DNA of 64,000 nucleotides, from positions 1,240,001 to 1,304,000 of the forward strand of contig NZ_CP040889.1 of the NCBI RefSeq assembly GCF_006171285.1. The letters are read 5' to 3'. This stretch comes from Leclercia adecarboxylata (GTDB taxonomy: Bacteria; Pseudomonadota; Gammaproteobacteria; Enterobacterales; Enterobacteriaceae). A program made the translations under genes and the position numbers. A model generated the notes under the pieces. That model made no database searches. It was not told the origin of the DNA and saw only the letters and a list, made by a program, of their open reading frames with translations. Each line of letters begins with the position of its first letter. Position 1 is the first letter of the stretch. This document shows, piece after piece, positions 29,330 through 40,578 of the stretch.

Positions 29330-30342
29330 TTAACCGGCCTTGCGTTTTACACTCTTCTTCGCCGTTGCCCCACCGTTCGAACGCTGGTGCACAATCGGCG
29401 TGTGCTTGGTCAGGGCCGGACGCGTGTTGCGGTTCTGGCGACGCGCTTCGCGCATCTCTTCAACCGTTGGCGCAGGCACCAGGCAGTCGCGGCGGGAACC
29501 GATCAGGTGCTTTTTACCCATCTCTTCCAGCGCCTGGCGGATCAGCGGCCAGTTTTTCGGATCGTGATAACGCAGCAGGGCTTTGTGCAGACGACGCTGC
29601 TTGTCACCCTTCGGCACCACCACATCCTCACTCTTATAACCAATCTTACTCAGCGGGTTCTTGCCGGTGTAATACATTGTGGTCGAGTTGGCCAGCGGCG
29701 ACGGATAGAAGTTCTGCACCTGATCCAGACGGAAACGGCGCTGCTTGAGCCACAGGGCGAGGTTGACCATGTCTTCGTCACGCGTCCCCGGGTGCGCGGA
29801 GATGAAGTACGGGATCAGATACTGCTCTTTCCCGGCCTGTTTCGAGTAGGTGTCGAACAGCTCTTTGAAGCGGTCGTAGCTGCCCATCCCCGGCTTCATC
29901 ATCTTCGACAGCGGCCCCTCTTCGGTATGCTCCGGGGCAATCTTCAGGTAGCCGCCCACGTGGTGGGTCGCCAGCTCTTTGATGTAGCGCGGATCTTCCA
30001 CGGCGATGTCGTAACGCACGCCGGAAGCGATGAGGATCTTCTTGATGCCCTTCAGATCGCGGGCGCGACGGTAGAGGTTGATCGTCGGCTCGTGGTTGGT
30101 GTCCATGTGTTCGCAAATGCTCGGATAGACGCACGACAAACGACGGCAGGTCTGCTCCGCACGCGGCGACTTACAGCGCAGCATGTACATGTTGGCCGTC
30201 GGGCCACCCAGATCGGAGATCACGCCGGTAAAGCCCGGGACCGTGTCGCGAATGGCTTCGATTTCGTTGACGATGGAGTCTTCAGAGCGGCTCTGAATAA
30301 TGCGCCCTTCGTGCTCGGTGATCGAACAGAGCGAGCACCCTA
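29330..30342 (-). pseudogene. ygiQ: YgiQ radical-SAM protein, C-terminal half only
   Basis: The frame encodes the last 337 or so residues of the UPF0313 radical-SAM protein YgiQ, which is normally about 740 residues. It begins abruptly inside the cysteine motif: [14 protein letters not shown] is present, but the upstream RGCFGG-type part and the entire N-terminal half are missing. The homology stops at about 30342, where AT-rich sequence begins. The 5' half is not found up to the window end. An in-frame ATG at 30355 exists but has no ribosome binding site. This break marks the left edge of a large insertion. Confidence 0.85.
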
Positions 30343-30454
30343 TAATTCTGATCATTTAGAAATTTTTTTGCGTTTAAAATCAATGAATTGAAAGATTTCA
30401 TTTTTCTAAGTCTGATAAAACAGATGAAAACCCAACTGACTATACTCATAAAAC

Positions 30455-30784
30455 TCAATCTTTGCGCTGCTGTACGATACCAGTAATTACAGGTGCCGAG
30501 TTTAACATCATGAAAAGTAGCCCAATAATGAATGACGCAACGCCAGCTGCGGTGCCTAACTTCTGACTGAACACCATTGAAACAAAGTACATATTTGGGA
30601 TAAAAACGGACATAGCAATCACGAAAAGTAACTTATTCAGATAATTATTTATTCGGGTCTTAACCTCAACTCTATCATAAAAAGCCATCGAAACGTAAGC
30701 AGTTATCAGTGAATAAAAAGACCATGTCATATAGTTAACCGATTCATTAAATGCCTCTCGCAAAAGCAAAGCACTTTCTGTCAT
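30455..30784 (-). CDS. Unknown small integral membrane protein
   Basis: A 109-residue protein with no recognised family. Three hydrophobic stretches are visible: MTWSFYSLITAYVSMAFY; LLFVIAMSVFIPNMYFVSMV; and AAGVASFIIGLLFMMLNSAP. The N-terminus (TESALLLREAFNESVN) and the middle VEVKTRINNYLNK are polar. GAGGTAGGA precedes the ATG, so it looks genuinely translated. It is the outermost island gene and reads in the same direction as the NTPase gene upstream, but the terminator at 30940 separates them. Confidence 0.68.
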   Translation of the reverse strand: MTESALLLREAFNESVNYMTWSFYSLITAYVSMAFYDRVEVKTRINNYLNKLLFVIAMSVFIPNMYFVSMVFSQKLGTAAGVASFIIGLLFMMLNSAPVITGIVQQRKD

Positions 30785-30939
30785 TCCTACCTCATTAAAT
30801 CAATAGAAAATAAATCTGAATAATTTATTTTTAAAAGAAAAGAACACAACATAACTTCAGTAGTTATGATTAATCCCTGAATGATTATTTCTTAGCAAGA
30901 TATAACATGCTTAATGTATATCAGGCAATAAAACTCCCA

Positions 30940-30959
30940 AAGACCACCGCTGTGGTCTT
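30940..30959 (-). terminator. Terminator after the KAP-type NTPase gene
   Basis: A perfect 8-bp stem AAGACCAC/GTGGTCTT with a four-base loop is followed on the minus strand by TGGGAGTTTTATTG, 26 bases beyond the NTPase stop. Confidence 0.65.
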
Positions 30960-30984
30960 CAGGTATAGGATTTAAAGAACGAAC

Positions 30985-33900
30985 TCAGTCCGGAAACGTA
31001 TCACTATCTTCTGTAACGTCCGCTTTCTCTGGTAACATTCTGTTTTTAATATACTGTGAATTCCTGCAGATGAGAGGAAAAATCTCCGAGTTATTCATTA
31101 TACAACTCGTTGCCGTACGGGCGTCCTCCGGAGACCATGATGAAAATGAAAACGTCTGACGGTCAAGCCATTGAGACAATAATACATTATCAACAGAAGC
31201 GCTAAACAGCGCCGCAATAGCCCTGCGTTCAACGGCCTTCTCAGGTTCAATAAACGACAACTCATTATGAAAACGGGTAATAATCGCAATACGGCTGTCA
31301 ATACGAATATGTCTTTCAAGTAAGACATCGTGCAACTCATCAAGTACAGTCTCTCTGGGTATCGTCGAGGCAAGACCACAGAAAATGAATGTTCTCGGCA
31401 TTTGTGACAACGTCTGGCTCTGCATCACGGAACCATGATGCAAAGATACCCACACTACCTTCCATCCGGATATGCTGCCCCTGAAGTTGCATTTGTTCAA
31501 GGATAAAGCGCATGTTCACAGGAAGAACCGTAAAACACTCAATAAGCCTTTCAGAAGAACTAAATACTCCACATGCCAGGGCGTTCAGCTTTTTCTTCAA
31601 AATATCAAACTGCTCACCTGACTGATATACGTCATGGAGAAATACTGGACCCATAGCATTCACATCAGACTCAATTATTTTCTCTGACAGTGCTTTTTGA
31701 CGCTCTCGCACAAATATTAAAAGAGAGGTTGCATTTGTAGCTTCTTTGATGACGTCATACTGACCTTTAACAAAGCTCAGGACAGGTATATTCACCAGAA
31801 GACCTAAATCAACAATCCTGCCAACAGCATTTTTGATGTACGGCAGAACATTTTTATCCTTAAGTGCTATAAAGATACTCTCGGCAGTACGTAGATAACG
31901 AAGATATGCAGCCAAAGCCAGGTCAAACCGTTCCTCACCAATATGTTCACTGTACGACTCGATACCGGCATAGTTACCATGGAGCACCATGTGAGCAACA
32001 GCCTGTGCAGCAAATTCCGCAGGGAAGAGATTCCTCGTCGCCGTATTATTAAGATAATATTGATTTAAAACATTATTATTCCAGTCCGGGCTCAGAACAA
32101 TTTTTCTGAAATGGATAACGTCCTCAACAACCTGACGATTTTTAAGCGTCATTATTGCAGAGCTAACCTGAGCCCCACCTGTACCATCATTCTTTCCAAT
32201 TACGTTCTGTACCGCCTTCGATGCAATATTGATATGCCGGATAATTCCCGGATTAAAAAGGTCTATCTGAGGTTGCTCAGCTCCATAGCGTAACATCTCC
32301 TCCCGACCGTGATTTCCGATATCTAGTGTGCCAATTTTCAGGTTTGACAAGGTCTCTTCATTATTGACAAGGTATTCCACATAAAATACGCCATCTACAA
32401 AATTCTCCATTTTATTCAGTAGTGATTCACCGGCCAGAACAGAGTATGAATCAGCTTCCTGCAGCAACGTCTTCGTGGATTCAGCCTCCAATTTTTCTGA
32501 ATCCTGAATTTCATCAAGTTTACTCACAATAAACGATATTTGCCTTTCGACGAAAGGCTCTAGGCTTATCCGCCCGTCAGCCATCAGTTTCTGCAGACTC
32601 AATACGAAACCTTCATCATTCTTTTCTCTGAGTGAAACAGCATAACTCTGATTCAGCATTTGCACTGCGACTTTGAGTTGCGGTTCGGCGAGAGCCTGAC
32701 ACTTCTCATCCATCCGGCTATAAGAAACCAGCCAGTCTCGCATCTGAATATGTGGTGCCACTCGCTGCCATGCTTCAGCGAAACCCCACAAGGCCGTCAG
32801 TTCTTCAAGCCGTGGGATATTTATAGCACCAATCGCGTCTTTAAGAGGCGTATCAAGCAACTCGCTCCCCGGCAAGCTCCACCGTGGACTGATAGTGGAT
32901 GCTCATCAGAAATTCGCTCCATCTTTCTGTATCGTTATTAAAAATTCGGGATATTTGTTGATAAGTTAGCGAGAGCATCTCGTCAAAATCATCCGAGCAA
33001 TACCGGGTTCGGTCTGACTAGCTTTGGGATCGCGAAGTAATACTTTAATATCTCGCTCCCCGTATCTGACCACCAGTAAGTAGAGAGCAATAAGAATATG
33101 GCGATGATCTTCTGTTGCAGGAACGGTAAGGTTCAGAATATGAATATCATTAACAAACTTCTTCATTAATCGCGGTGTGATACGAGGATACTCAGAGGGT
33201 TTCCAGCGCTCAAGCAACACCGTTGCTTCCCGGCACGCTATCCCTGCATCCTCATTTACTGTTTCTTTCCAGTACTGCCTTAACGCTTCCTGCCATCCTG
33301 CCGAAATAAGAGGAGGAACCTGAAAACTTACAGGAATCCGCTTTGCAATAAACTCACGCCCGCTGAAACCCGCCACAGAAAGTGAGGCTGAAACCTGTCT
33401 TGCCGAATAGGGCACCACTATCCTGAAGTGTTCATGAGTGGCTCCGGCAATAAGCTCCATATCACTCCAGAGCTCTTTCACTTTGTCTGCACTGATTCGG
33501 TCCAGATTATCAATGATAAGGATGAAGCGATCTCCATGGGAAATGACCTCTTTGGAGGTAAATCCCTGCAGAGCTTCAGCCAGCTCAATAGCTCCGACCT
33601 CCTTATTAACTAGCCAAGTCTCTTCAATCCTGTCAGTACTGTTGCGTTTGAACAAATCACCAATACTCGAATACCCTTTCTTTCTGTACCATTCCATGTT
33701 CTGCAGGCATGCCAGTCCTGCGACCATAATGGCAGGAGAAAGAAACGCGGCCACCTCAACATAAAAAAGCCACCCTAATAATGACTCCTTGTTAGTAAAA
33801 TATTGATTAAGGTCTGTTAGCACATAACGAAGCATCTGCACGGAAAGCAATGACAGTAAAATAAAAACGGTCAACCAGCTTAGCCTGCTGCTGACCCTCT

Positions 33901-34236
33901 TGTCGTATTCAACGATGTTACCCAGAGCCAGATTTTCCGGGAGCCCGGACATTGTAGGCTGACCCCGTGGTGGATGACATCGATAAGCGCTTTTTTAGTT
34001 GAGCCATGATGGTAACGTTCTGCATCAAAGTTAATGAACGTAAAATCATCTTTAAGCTTTTTCTGCAGGAACTTCAATATTGTTGACTTACCTGAACCCA
34101 GCTCACCTTCCAGACCAATAATATTGACATCAGGTGTCCTGATGATCTGAGCCACATTCTCTGCAACTTTTTCATGACTGCTGCCTCTAAACATATCCTG
34201 GTCAGCGGGTGATTCCGTCTGCAATCGTAGAGTCAT
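30985..34236 (-). pseudogene. KAP/YobI-like membrane P-loop NTPase (frameshifted)
   Basis: One protein of about 1,080 residues is recovered by joining four overlapping frames: 34236-33880, 33952-32966, 32875-31340 and 31500-30985. Walker A is GLEGELGSGKST near residue 45. Two membrane segments (about residues 110-190) lie between Walker A and Walker B, as KAP NTPases have. Walker B is FILIIDNLDRI. The long C-terminal part is helical and unrecognised. Length and layout resemble YobI-type P-loop NTPases. The start has AAGGA upstream and a terminator follows. Three or four one-base shifts break it, either as errors or as decay. Position suggests a stand-alone defence or membrane-remodelling gene. 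Confidence 0.65.
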
Positions 34237-34596
34237 TCAGCAATTTCCTTCGTTATAACGTAAGATTCTTTCACTATTAGACACAGTACAGAGCCCACAG
34301 CAACCAAATGACTGCAGCCGGGGCAGTTTAGTTTTAAGCATGCATAAGCCGATTTCGATGGAATCCCTTTCACACAATAATATTGAATTGAAGCAATGAA
34401 AACATTAATGTGTTTGTTGTGACTAGCTGCAGGGGCGGAAGAAATTCCAAAGCCTGACAAACCGGAACAGGGCTTGCTCTGCTCCGGTTTTATCCAGTTC
34501 ATCTTGAAGCCCTTGTTTTTGTTACATATCCCTGCTCACTCTTTCAGCCATTGTTAAGCTTCTTGTGTGTAATCTGCGAATAATACGGATGCAAAA
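34237..34596. other. Leader region of the NTPase gene with a hairpin
   Basis: About 360 bases with no gene I can support; one short minus frame overlaps the NTPase start but has no ribosome binding site. An imperfect hairpin (AACCGGAACAGG.../...CTGCTCCGGTT, 34460-34489) followed on the plus strand by TTTTATCC looks like a terminator. The NTPase promoter should be in the AT-rich stretch before 34330. Confidence 0.4.
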
Positions 34597-35090
34597 TTGA
34601 TGCAATGGATTATACATACCTACAGCGCACGTTACGCTGAGCTGAATCGAATTTCAGAGAACGTTCTTCGCTATTACCCTGCCCAGCCAGTTGAACACAT
34701 TTTATCATCCGGCCCCGAGAGTGACATGTTCTCTGCCGGTACAGCCTTCATCAGAGTCAAACTAGACGTTATTTACAGGCAAAAAAGACAGCTACAGAGC
34801 TTAAGTCTGACATTATTCGTGGCTGTGTCTGCCTTCGGAGTTTTCAGCTTATCCCGATAACAGCGGTTTTGAAAAATTGACGTTTTTTACACCGGTACAT
34901 TGCCCGAACGCAATCTCCCCCGTAGCGAAATACCGCCCCGCAGAAAATCGTCCATGCTCGGCATGCCCCTGGAACATCAGCATCTTTTCAATAAAGGTTT
35001 TACAGCCTATAGTCTGTATAACACAAAATACACCTTACCTGCTGTATTACAGGGCGGTACTCCCTACTCAGTCTGCGAGGCAGGTCACTT
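34597..35090. other. No gene recognised
   Basis: About 490 bases upstream of the HipB-like gene. Short plus-strand frames exist (34597-34860 and 34877-35098) but their predicted peptides are low-quality and match nothing I know. I see no repeat or clear promoter. Confidence 0.4.
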
Positions 35091-35387
35091 ATGAATAATC
35101 AGTTCCCGATAAAAACGCTGAACCAGCTCAGACCTGTGCTAATCGGGTTTCGCAAAATCAAGGGCTTCACGCAAAAAGATGTGTCTGAGAGGCTTGGCGT
35201 AACGCAGCAAACCTATGCCCGCCTGGAAGCAAACCCTGCTAGCGCCAGTATTGATCGTCTGTACAAGGTATTCAGTATTCTGGGCGTAGAAATAACGCTG
35301 TCATCTATTTCCCCTTCACCCTTCATTTCCCACACAGAGATGAGGGGGGCATTTGACAGCACTCCCGCCAGACGGGAGAAATGGTGA
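35091..35387 (+). CDS. XRE-family regulator, HipB-like, without a HipA partner
   Basis: A 98-residue DNA-binding protein. Residues 14-70 form an HTH domain (GFRKIKGFTQKDVSERLGV... TQQTYARLEANP) with the spacing usual for HipB antitoxins, ending in ILGVEITL. GAGGCAGG lies upstream of the ATG. In hipBA operons the kinase toxin gene follows directly; here the next 380 bases contain no hipA and then an IS66 element. It is either an orphan regulator or the survivor of a deleted toxin-antitoxin pair. Confidence 0.7.
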   Translation: MNNQFPIKTLNQLRPVLIGFRKIKGFTQKDVSERLGVTQQTYARLEANPASASIDRLYKVFSILGVEITLSSISPSPFISHTEMRGAFDSTPARREKW

Positions 35388-35766
35388 CTATTAGAAGTTT
35401 GCTAGTTTTGTCGAATGACGCCAACTACATGTCCGCATCCATCGAGTAGTGGCTTCAAGCCACGATTGTCACTGCCTCCGCTGCCTTTTTCCAGTAACTC
35501 TCTCCTTTTAATTCTAATATTTAGGGGTGTCAACGCAAAGCAGAAACGGCACCTTCTTTGCGAGACAGAAATGACCTGTGATTGCCTGGCCGATTTATGG
35601 CAGCTAAGTGCGAGAAGCGGATATAGCGAATTCGCCATTGTACGGGATTAGCAGGTTTACTGAAGCAACCTGCGATGGCGTTATGGCAATAGTCAGTCCC
35701 CTGTCCAGTCGGCATAGGTGGCCACCTCGTCACCGCCGGGGATAAACTGATTGAAGCCTCCGCGCA
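35388..35766. other. No gene recognised
   Basis: About 380 bases between the HipB-like gene and IS66. A minus frame ending PGGDEVATYADWTGD (35695-35770) reads like a natural C-terminus, but no start or upstream portion is found on either side of the IS66. No hipA similarity is visible. Confidence 0.35.
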
Positions 35767-35774
35767 AAATCACT
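35767..35774. repeat. IS66 target-site duplication, left
   Basis: AAATCACT directly precedes the left GTAAGCG terminus of the IS66 element and is repeated at 38230-38237. IS66 elements make 8-bp duplications. Confidence 0.85.
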
Positions 35775-35823
35775 GTAAGCGTCAAGCCACTGCCGCCTGT
35801 TGCGATTACTAACGATTGACGAT

Positions 35824-35859
35824 GATAGAGTCCTCTTATTAACGTTAATGGACTCTATC
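35824..35859. promoter_or_regulatory. Inverted repeat upstream of IS66 tnpA
   Basis: Perfect 10-base arms GATAGAGTCC/GGACTCTATC flank a 16-base loop and end just before the tnpA ATG. It could limit transposase translation from outside transcripts; function inferred. Confidence 0.55.
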
Positions 35860-35860
35860 A

Positions 35861-36266
35861 ATGTCAAACACTCTTCAGCCCCGCAGGGCGCGGGCGTCCT
35901 ACTCAATGGACTTTAAGCTGGCTCTCGTCGAAAAGTCATATCAGCACGAGCCTGTGTTGCCCGGTTGGCGCGGGATAATGGAATTAATGACAATCTGCTG
36001 TTTACCGGCGCCAGCGTTACAGACATCTTCTGCCCGATGAAATACAACGGTCAATCAGAGAGCAAGACTCTGTTATCCCCGTTGTCTTGCCTGATATGGT
36101 CCTGTCACACCATGCTGAGCCGCACTATGAATCCGCCGCTCCAGCCTGCCGCGAGGCCATGACATGCGAGGTGACTGTCGGCGGTGCCAGCCTGCGTCTG
36201 TCCGGGGATTTATCACCTGCACTTCTGAAAACGCTGATCCGCGAGCTGAGCGGGAGGAGCCGATGA
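35861..36266 (+). pseudogene. tnpA: IS66 TnpA (accessory protein), frameshifted
   Basis: The frame opens MSNTLQPRRARASYSMDF and continues, after shifts, with LARDNGINDNLLF and LLPDEIQRSIREQDSVIPV, the HTH accessory protein of IS66. Small indels interrupt it. The end overlaps tnpB (ATGA). Confidence 0.7.
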
Positions 36267-36606
36267 TACCCTTACCGTCAGGCACTCGTATCTGGCTGGT
36301 TGCACCGATATGCGTAAGTCCTTCAATGGTCTGGGCGAACTGGTCCAGCATGTTCTTGATGACAATCCGTTCTCCGGCCACCTGTTTATCTTCCGTGGTC
36401 GTAAAGGTGACACCGTGAGGATCCTCTGGGCTGATGCTGACGGTCTGTGTCTGTTTACCAAACGTCTGGAAGAGGGACAGTTCGTCTGGCCTGCTGTACG
36501 CGACGGCAAAATCGCCATCACCCGCTCACAACTCGCCATGCTCCTCGATAAGCTGGACTGGCGGCAACCTAAAACTGCACGCCTTAACTCACTGACGATG
36601 TTGTAA
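36263..36606 (+). pseudogene. tnpB: IS66 TnpB (IS66 Orf2-like), frameshifted
   Basis: MIPLPSGTRIWLV followed, after a short deletion, by DMRKSFNGLGELVQHV and FVWPAVRDGKIAITRSQLAM: the IS66 Orf2 family. Compared with copy 2 a seven-base piece is missing near 36304, which shifts the frame. Needed for IS66 transposition in related elements. Confidence 0.75.
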
Positions 36607-36636
36607 AAAGCGCATGACCGCATTATAAATGGGGTC

Positions 36637-38200
36637 ATGAGTCAGGACTATCTCGCCCGTATCGCTGCGCTGGAAGACGCGCTTCGCCAGAAAGACAGCC
36701 AGCTCAGTCTCGTTGCTGAGACTGAGTCGTTCCTGCGTTCGGCGCTGGCCCGCGCAGAAGAAGAGAACGTGAAATAGAACATCTGCGGGCTCAGATAGAA
36801 AAACTGCGCCGAATGCTGTTCGGTACCCGTTCAGAAAAGCTACGCCGGCAGGTCGAAGAAGCCGAAGCCCTGCTGAAACAGCAGGAGCAGCAAAGCGATC
36901 GTTACAACGGCCGGGACAATGATCAGCAGGTTCCGCGTCAGTTGCGCCAGTCCCGTCATCGTCGCCCGTTACCGGAACATCTTCCCCGCGAAATAAACAG
37001 ACTGGAGCCAGCTGAAACCAGCTGTCTGGTTGCGGTAGTGATATGGCCTATCTCAGCGAAGTCAGCGCGGAGCAACTGAGCTGGTCTCCAGCGCCCTGAA
37101 AGTGATCCGCACGGTCAGAGTGAAAAAGGCCTGTACCCGATGCGACTGCGTCGTTGAAGCGCCAGCGCCCTCACGTCCTATCGACCGGGGCATCGCCGGG
37201 CCGGGTCTGCTGGCCCGCGTGTTAACGGCCACTGTGAACACCTGCCGCTGTATCGCCAGTGCGAAATCTTTGCCCGTCAGGGTGTGGATCTGAGTCGTGC
37301 GCTGCTCTCCAACTGGGTGGATGCGTGCTGCCGGTTAATGGCCCCGCTGGATGAAGCCCTCTACCACTACGTGATGGACTGCCGCAAACTGCATACGGAT
37401 GACACTCCGGTGCCCGTGCTGGCGCCGGGCAGAAAGAAGACGAAAACCGGGCGTATCTGGACATATGTCCGTGATAACAGAAGCGCGGGTTCATCAGATC
37501 CGCCAGCGGCATGGTTCGCCTTCACCGGACCGACAGGGGAAACACCCTCAGCAACATCTTCGGCACTATCATGGCGTGCTGCAGGCAGATGCCTTCGCAG
37601 GGTACGACAGGTTGTTCAGCGCAGAGCGTGAAGGTGGCCCGTTGACAGAAGCGGCATGCTGGGCTCATGCGCGGCGCAAAATCCATGACGTCTATATCAG
37701 CACCCGGACGGCCACAGCAGAGGAGGCTCTGAAGCGCATCAGTGAGTTATACGCGATAGAAGAGTACGCGGCCTTCCGGCATCTCAGCGGCTGGCCGCCA
37801 GACGGTCCCGAAGTAAACCGTTGCTGATATCCCTGCATGACTGGTTGGTGGAGAAAAGTGCCACTCTGTCGAAAAAATCCCGGTTAGGCGCGTTCGCTTA
37901 TGCACTGAACCAGTGGGATGCCCTGTGTTACTACTGCGATGATGGTCTGGCAGAGCCGGATAATAACGCTGCTGAGCGAGCGCTACGAGCGGTCTGTCTG
38001 GGCAAGAAAACTACATCTTCTTCGGCAGTGATCATGGTGGTGAACGTGGTGCCCTGCTGTATGGTCTGATCGGAACGTGCAGGCTGAACGGTATCGATCC
38101 AGAGGGTTACCTTCGCCATATCCTGAGCGTATTGCCGGAGTGGCCCATCAACAAAGTGGCCGAACTGCTGCCATGGAACGTAGATCTCACCAATAAATAG
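36637..38200 (+). pseudogene. tnpC: IS66 transposase TnpC, frameshifted
   Basis: About 520 codons. An N-terminal coiled coil (MSQDYLARIAALEDALRQKD) leads to a zinc-finger-like CTRCDCVVEAP region and then the DDE core with [26 protein letters not shown] and the C-terminal GLAEPDNNAAERALR. At least five short indels break the frame, so this copy as given cannot make a full transposase. Confidence 0.8.
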
Positions 38201-38229
38201 CCGTCAATACGGCGCTCACTTAACGCTAC

Positions 38230-38237
38230 AAATCACT
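38230..38237. repeat. IS66 target-site duplication, right
   Basis: AAATCACT, an exact copy of 35767-35774, directly after the IS66 right end. Confidence 0.85.
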
Positions 38238-38331
38238 TATTCTTTTCCGTTAATAAAATGCAGGAGCAAAGTCATGACTGGCGAAATTCGTGGGCAGGCA
38301 GGCCACGAAAACAGAGAGTACCTATACAGGG

Positions 38332-39074
38332 GTAACTTACTGATTTAGTGTATGATGGTGTTTTTGAGGTGCTCCAGTGGCTTCTGTTTCTATCAGCTGT
38401 CCCTCCTGTTCAGCTACTGAAGGCGTGGTGCGTAACGGTAAAAGTACTGCCGGACATCAGCGCTATCTCTGCTCTCACTGCCGTAAAACATGGCAGCTAC
38501 AGTTCACTTACATCGCCTCTCAGCCCGGTACACACCAGAAAATTATTGATATGGCCATGAATGGCGTCGGATGTCGCGCCAGTGCACGCATTATGGGCGT
38601 TGGCCTCAACACGATTTTGACACTTAAAAACCGGCCGCAGTCGGTAAACTCACGCATACAACCGGGCAGTGACGTTATTGTTTGCGCGGAAATGGACGAA
38701 CAGTGGGGTTACGTCGGCGCTAAATCACGCCAGCGCTGGTTGTTTTACGCGTATGACAGGATACGGAGGACTTGTGGCGCACGGTGAACGCACGTTGGTC
38801 ACGCTGGAGCGTCTTCTGGGCCTGCTGTCGGCCTTTGAGGTCGTGGTATGGATGACGGATGGCTGGCCGCTTTATGAATCACGCCTGAAGGAGAACTGCA
38901 CGTTATCAGCAAGCGATATACGCAGCGCATTGAGCGGCATAACCTGAATCTGAGGCAGCATCTGGCAAGGCTGGGCAGGAAGTCACTGTCTTTCTCAAAA
39001 TCGGGGAGCTGCATGACAAAGTCATCGGGCATTATCTGAACATAAAACACTATCAGTAAGTTGGAGTCATTACC
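38332..39074 (+). mobile_element. IS1 element, left tip missing (insAB)
   Basis: The right terminus CAGTAAGTTGGAGTCATTACC is complete. On the left only AACTTACTGATTTAG remains of the inverted repeat, so about 12 terminal bases are gone. InsA starts at 38377 ([16 protein letters not shown], zinc-finger cysteines). InsB follows in shifted frames ([35 protein letters not shown]). Extra indels break InsB. It ends about 20 bases before the frmR operator. Confidence 0.88.
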
Positions 39075-39094
39075 GGTGCTCTGATATATTTATT

Positions 39095-39144
39095 ATACTA
39101 TAGTGGGGTATGTGTTGATCTTAATGTAATACTCCCTATAGTAT
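39095..39144 (+). promoter_or_regulatory. FrmR operator and promoter region
   Basis: Inverted copies ATACTATAGTGGGGTA (39095-39110) and ATACTCCCTATAGTAT (39129-39144) lie 27 bases before the frmR ATG. The arms, built on ATACTATAG with a G-tract, match the type of site bound by FrmR in E. coli. Formaldehyde should relieve repression. Confidence 0.7.
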
Positions 39145-39171
39145 AAGAAATACAGAGCAGTGAGGTAAGCA

Positions 39172-39444
39172 ATGCCCAGTACTCCTCTGAAGAGAAAAAG
39201 GTCCTAACCCGGGTTCGCCGTATCCGGGGTCAGATTGATGCTCTGGAAAGAGCACTTGAAAGTGGCGCTGAATGCCGTTCCGTTCTCCAGCAAATCGCCG
39301 CCGTCCGGGGCGCCGCTAACGGACTGATGGCAGAGGTGCTGGAGAGCCACATACGGAAACCTTGACCAGAATGACAGCTACAGTCATGAAGTCAGTAAAT
39401 CAGTTGACGATACGATTGAGCTGGTTCGTGCCTATCTTAAATAG
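39172..39444 (+). pseudogene. frmR: Formaldehyde-sensing repressor FrmR (frameshifted)
   Basis: A 91-codon gene of the CsoR/RcnR (DUF156) family. After MPSTP a small shift leads to [40 protein letters not shown] and [14 protein letters not shown]. The conserved Cys in [10 protein letters not shown] and the N-terminal Pro form the formaldehyde-sensing crosslink in E. coli FrmR. Two indels break the frame as given. First gene of the frmR-frmA-VOC-frmB operon. Confidence 0.85.
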
Positions 39445-39478
39445 GTGAGGCCATTATTACATTGAGGATATATTACGT

Positions 39479-40535
<1,057 letters not shown>

Positions 40536-40578
40536 TCCCATCAGAATTTTAATCAACTCAAACTGAAGGAAGTGGAAA

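Larger units (their letters stand above)
35775..38229 (+). mobile_element. Complete IS66-family element (copy 1)
   Basis: Left end GTAAGCGTCAAGCC, right end CACTTAACGCTAC, an imperfect inverted match with one base missing at the right tip. It is flanked by an 8-bp target duplication, so it inserted here as a unit and has not been rearranged since. It carries tnpA, tnpB and tnpC in order. All three genes show small deletions compared with each other's copy at 44.6-46.9 kb. Confidence 0.9.

Noticed and set aside
30356..30454. Exact attachment site at the ygiQ junction
   Set aside because: Without the right-hand junction in the window no repeat can be matched, so I did not call an att site.
34233..34502. 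Minus-strand frame of 89 codons upstream of the NTPase
   Set aside because: It overlaps the NTPase start and a hairpin, lacks a ribosome binding site, and the peptide looks like translated noncoding DNA.
34597..35098. Plus-strand frames upstream of the HipB-like gene
   Set aside because: Weak composition, overlapping each other, no start signals, and no recognisable domains.
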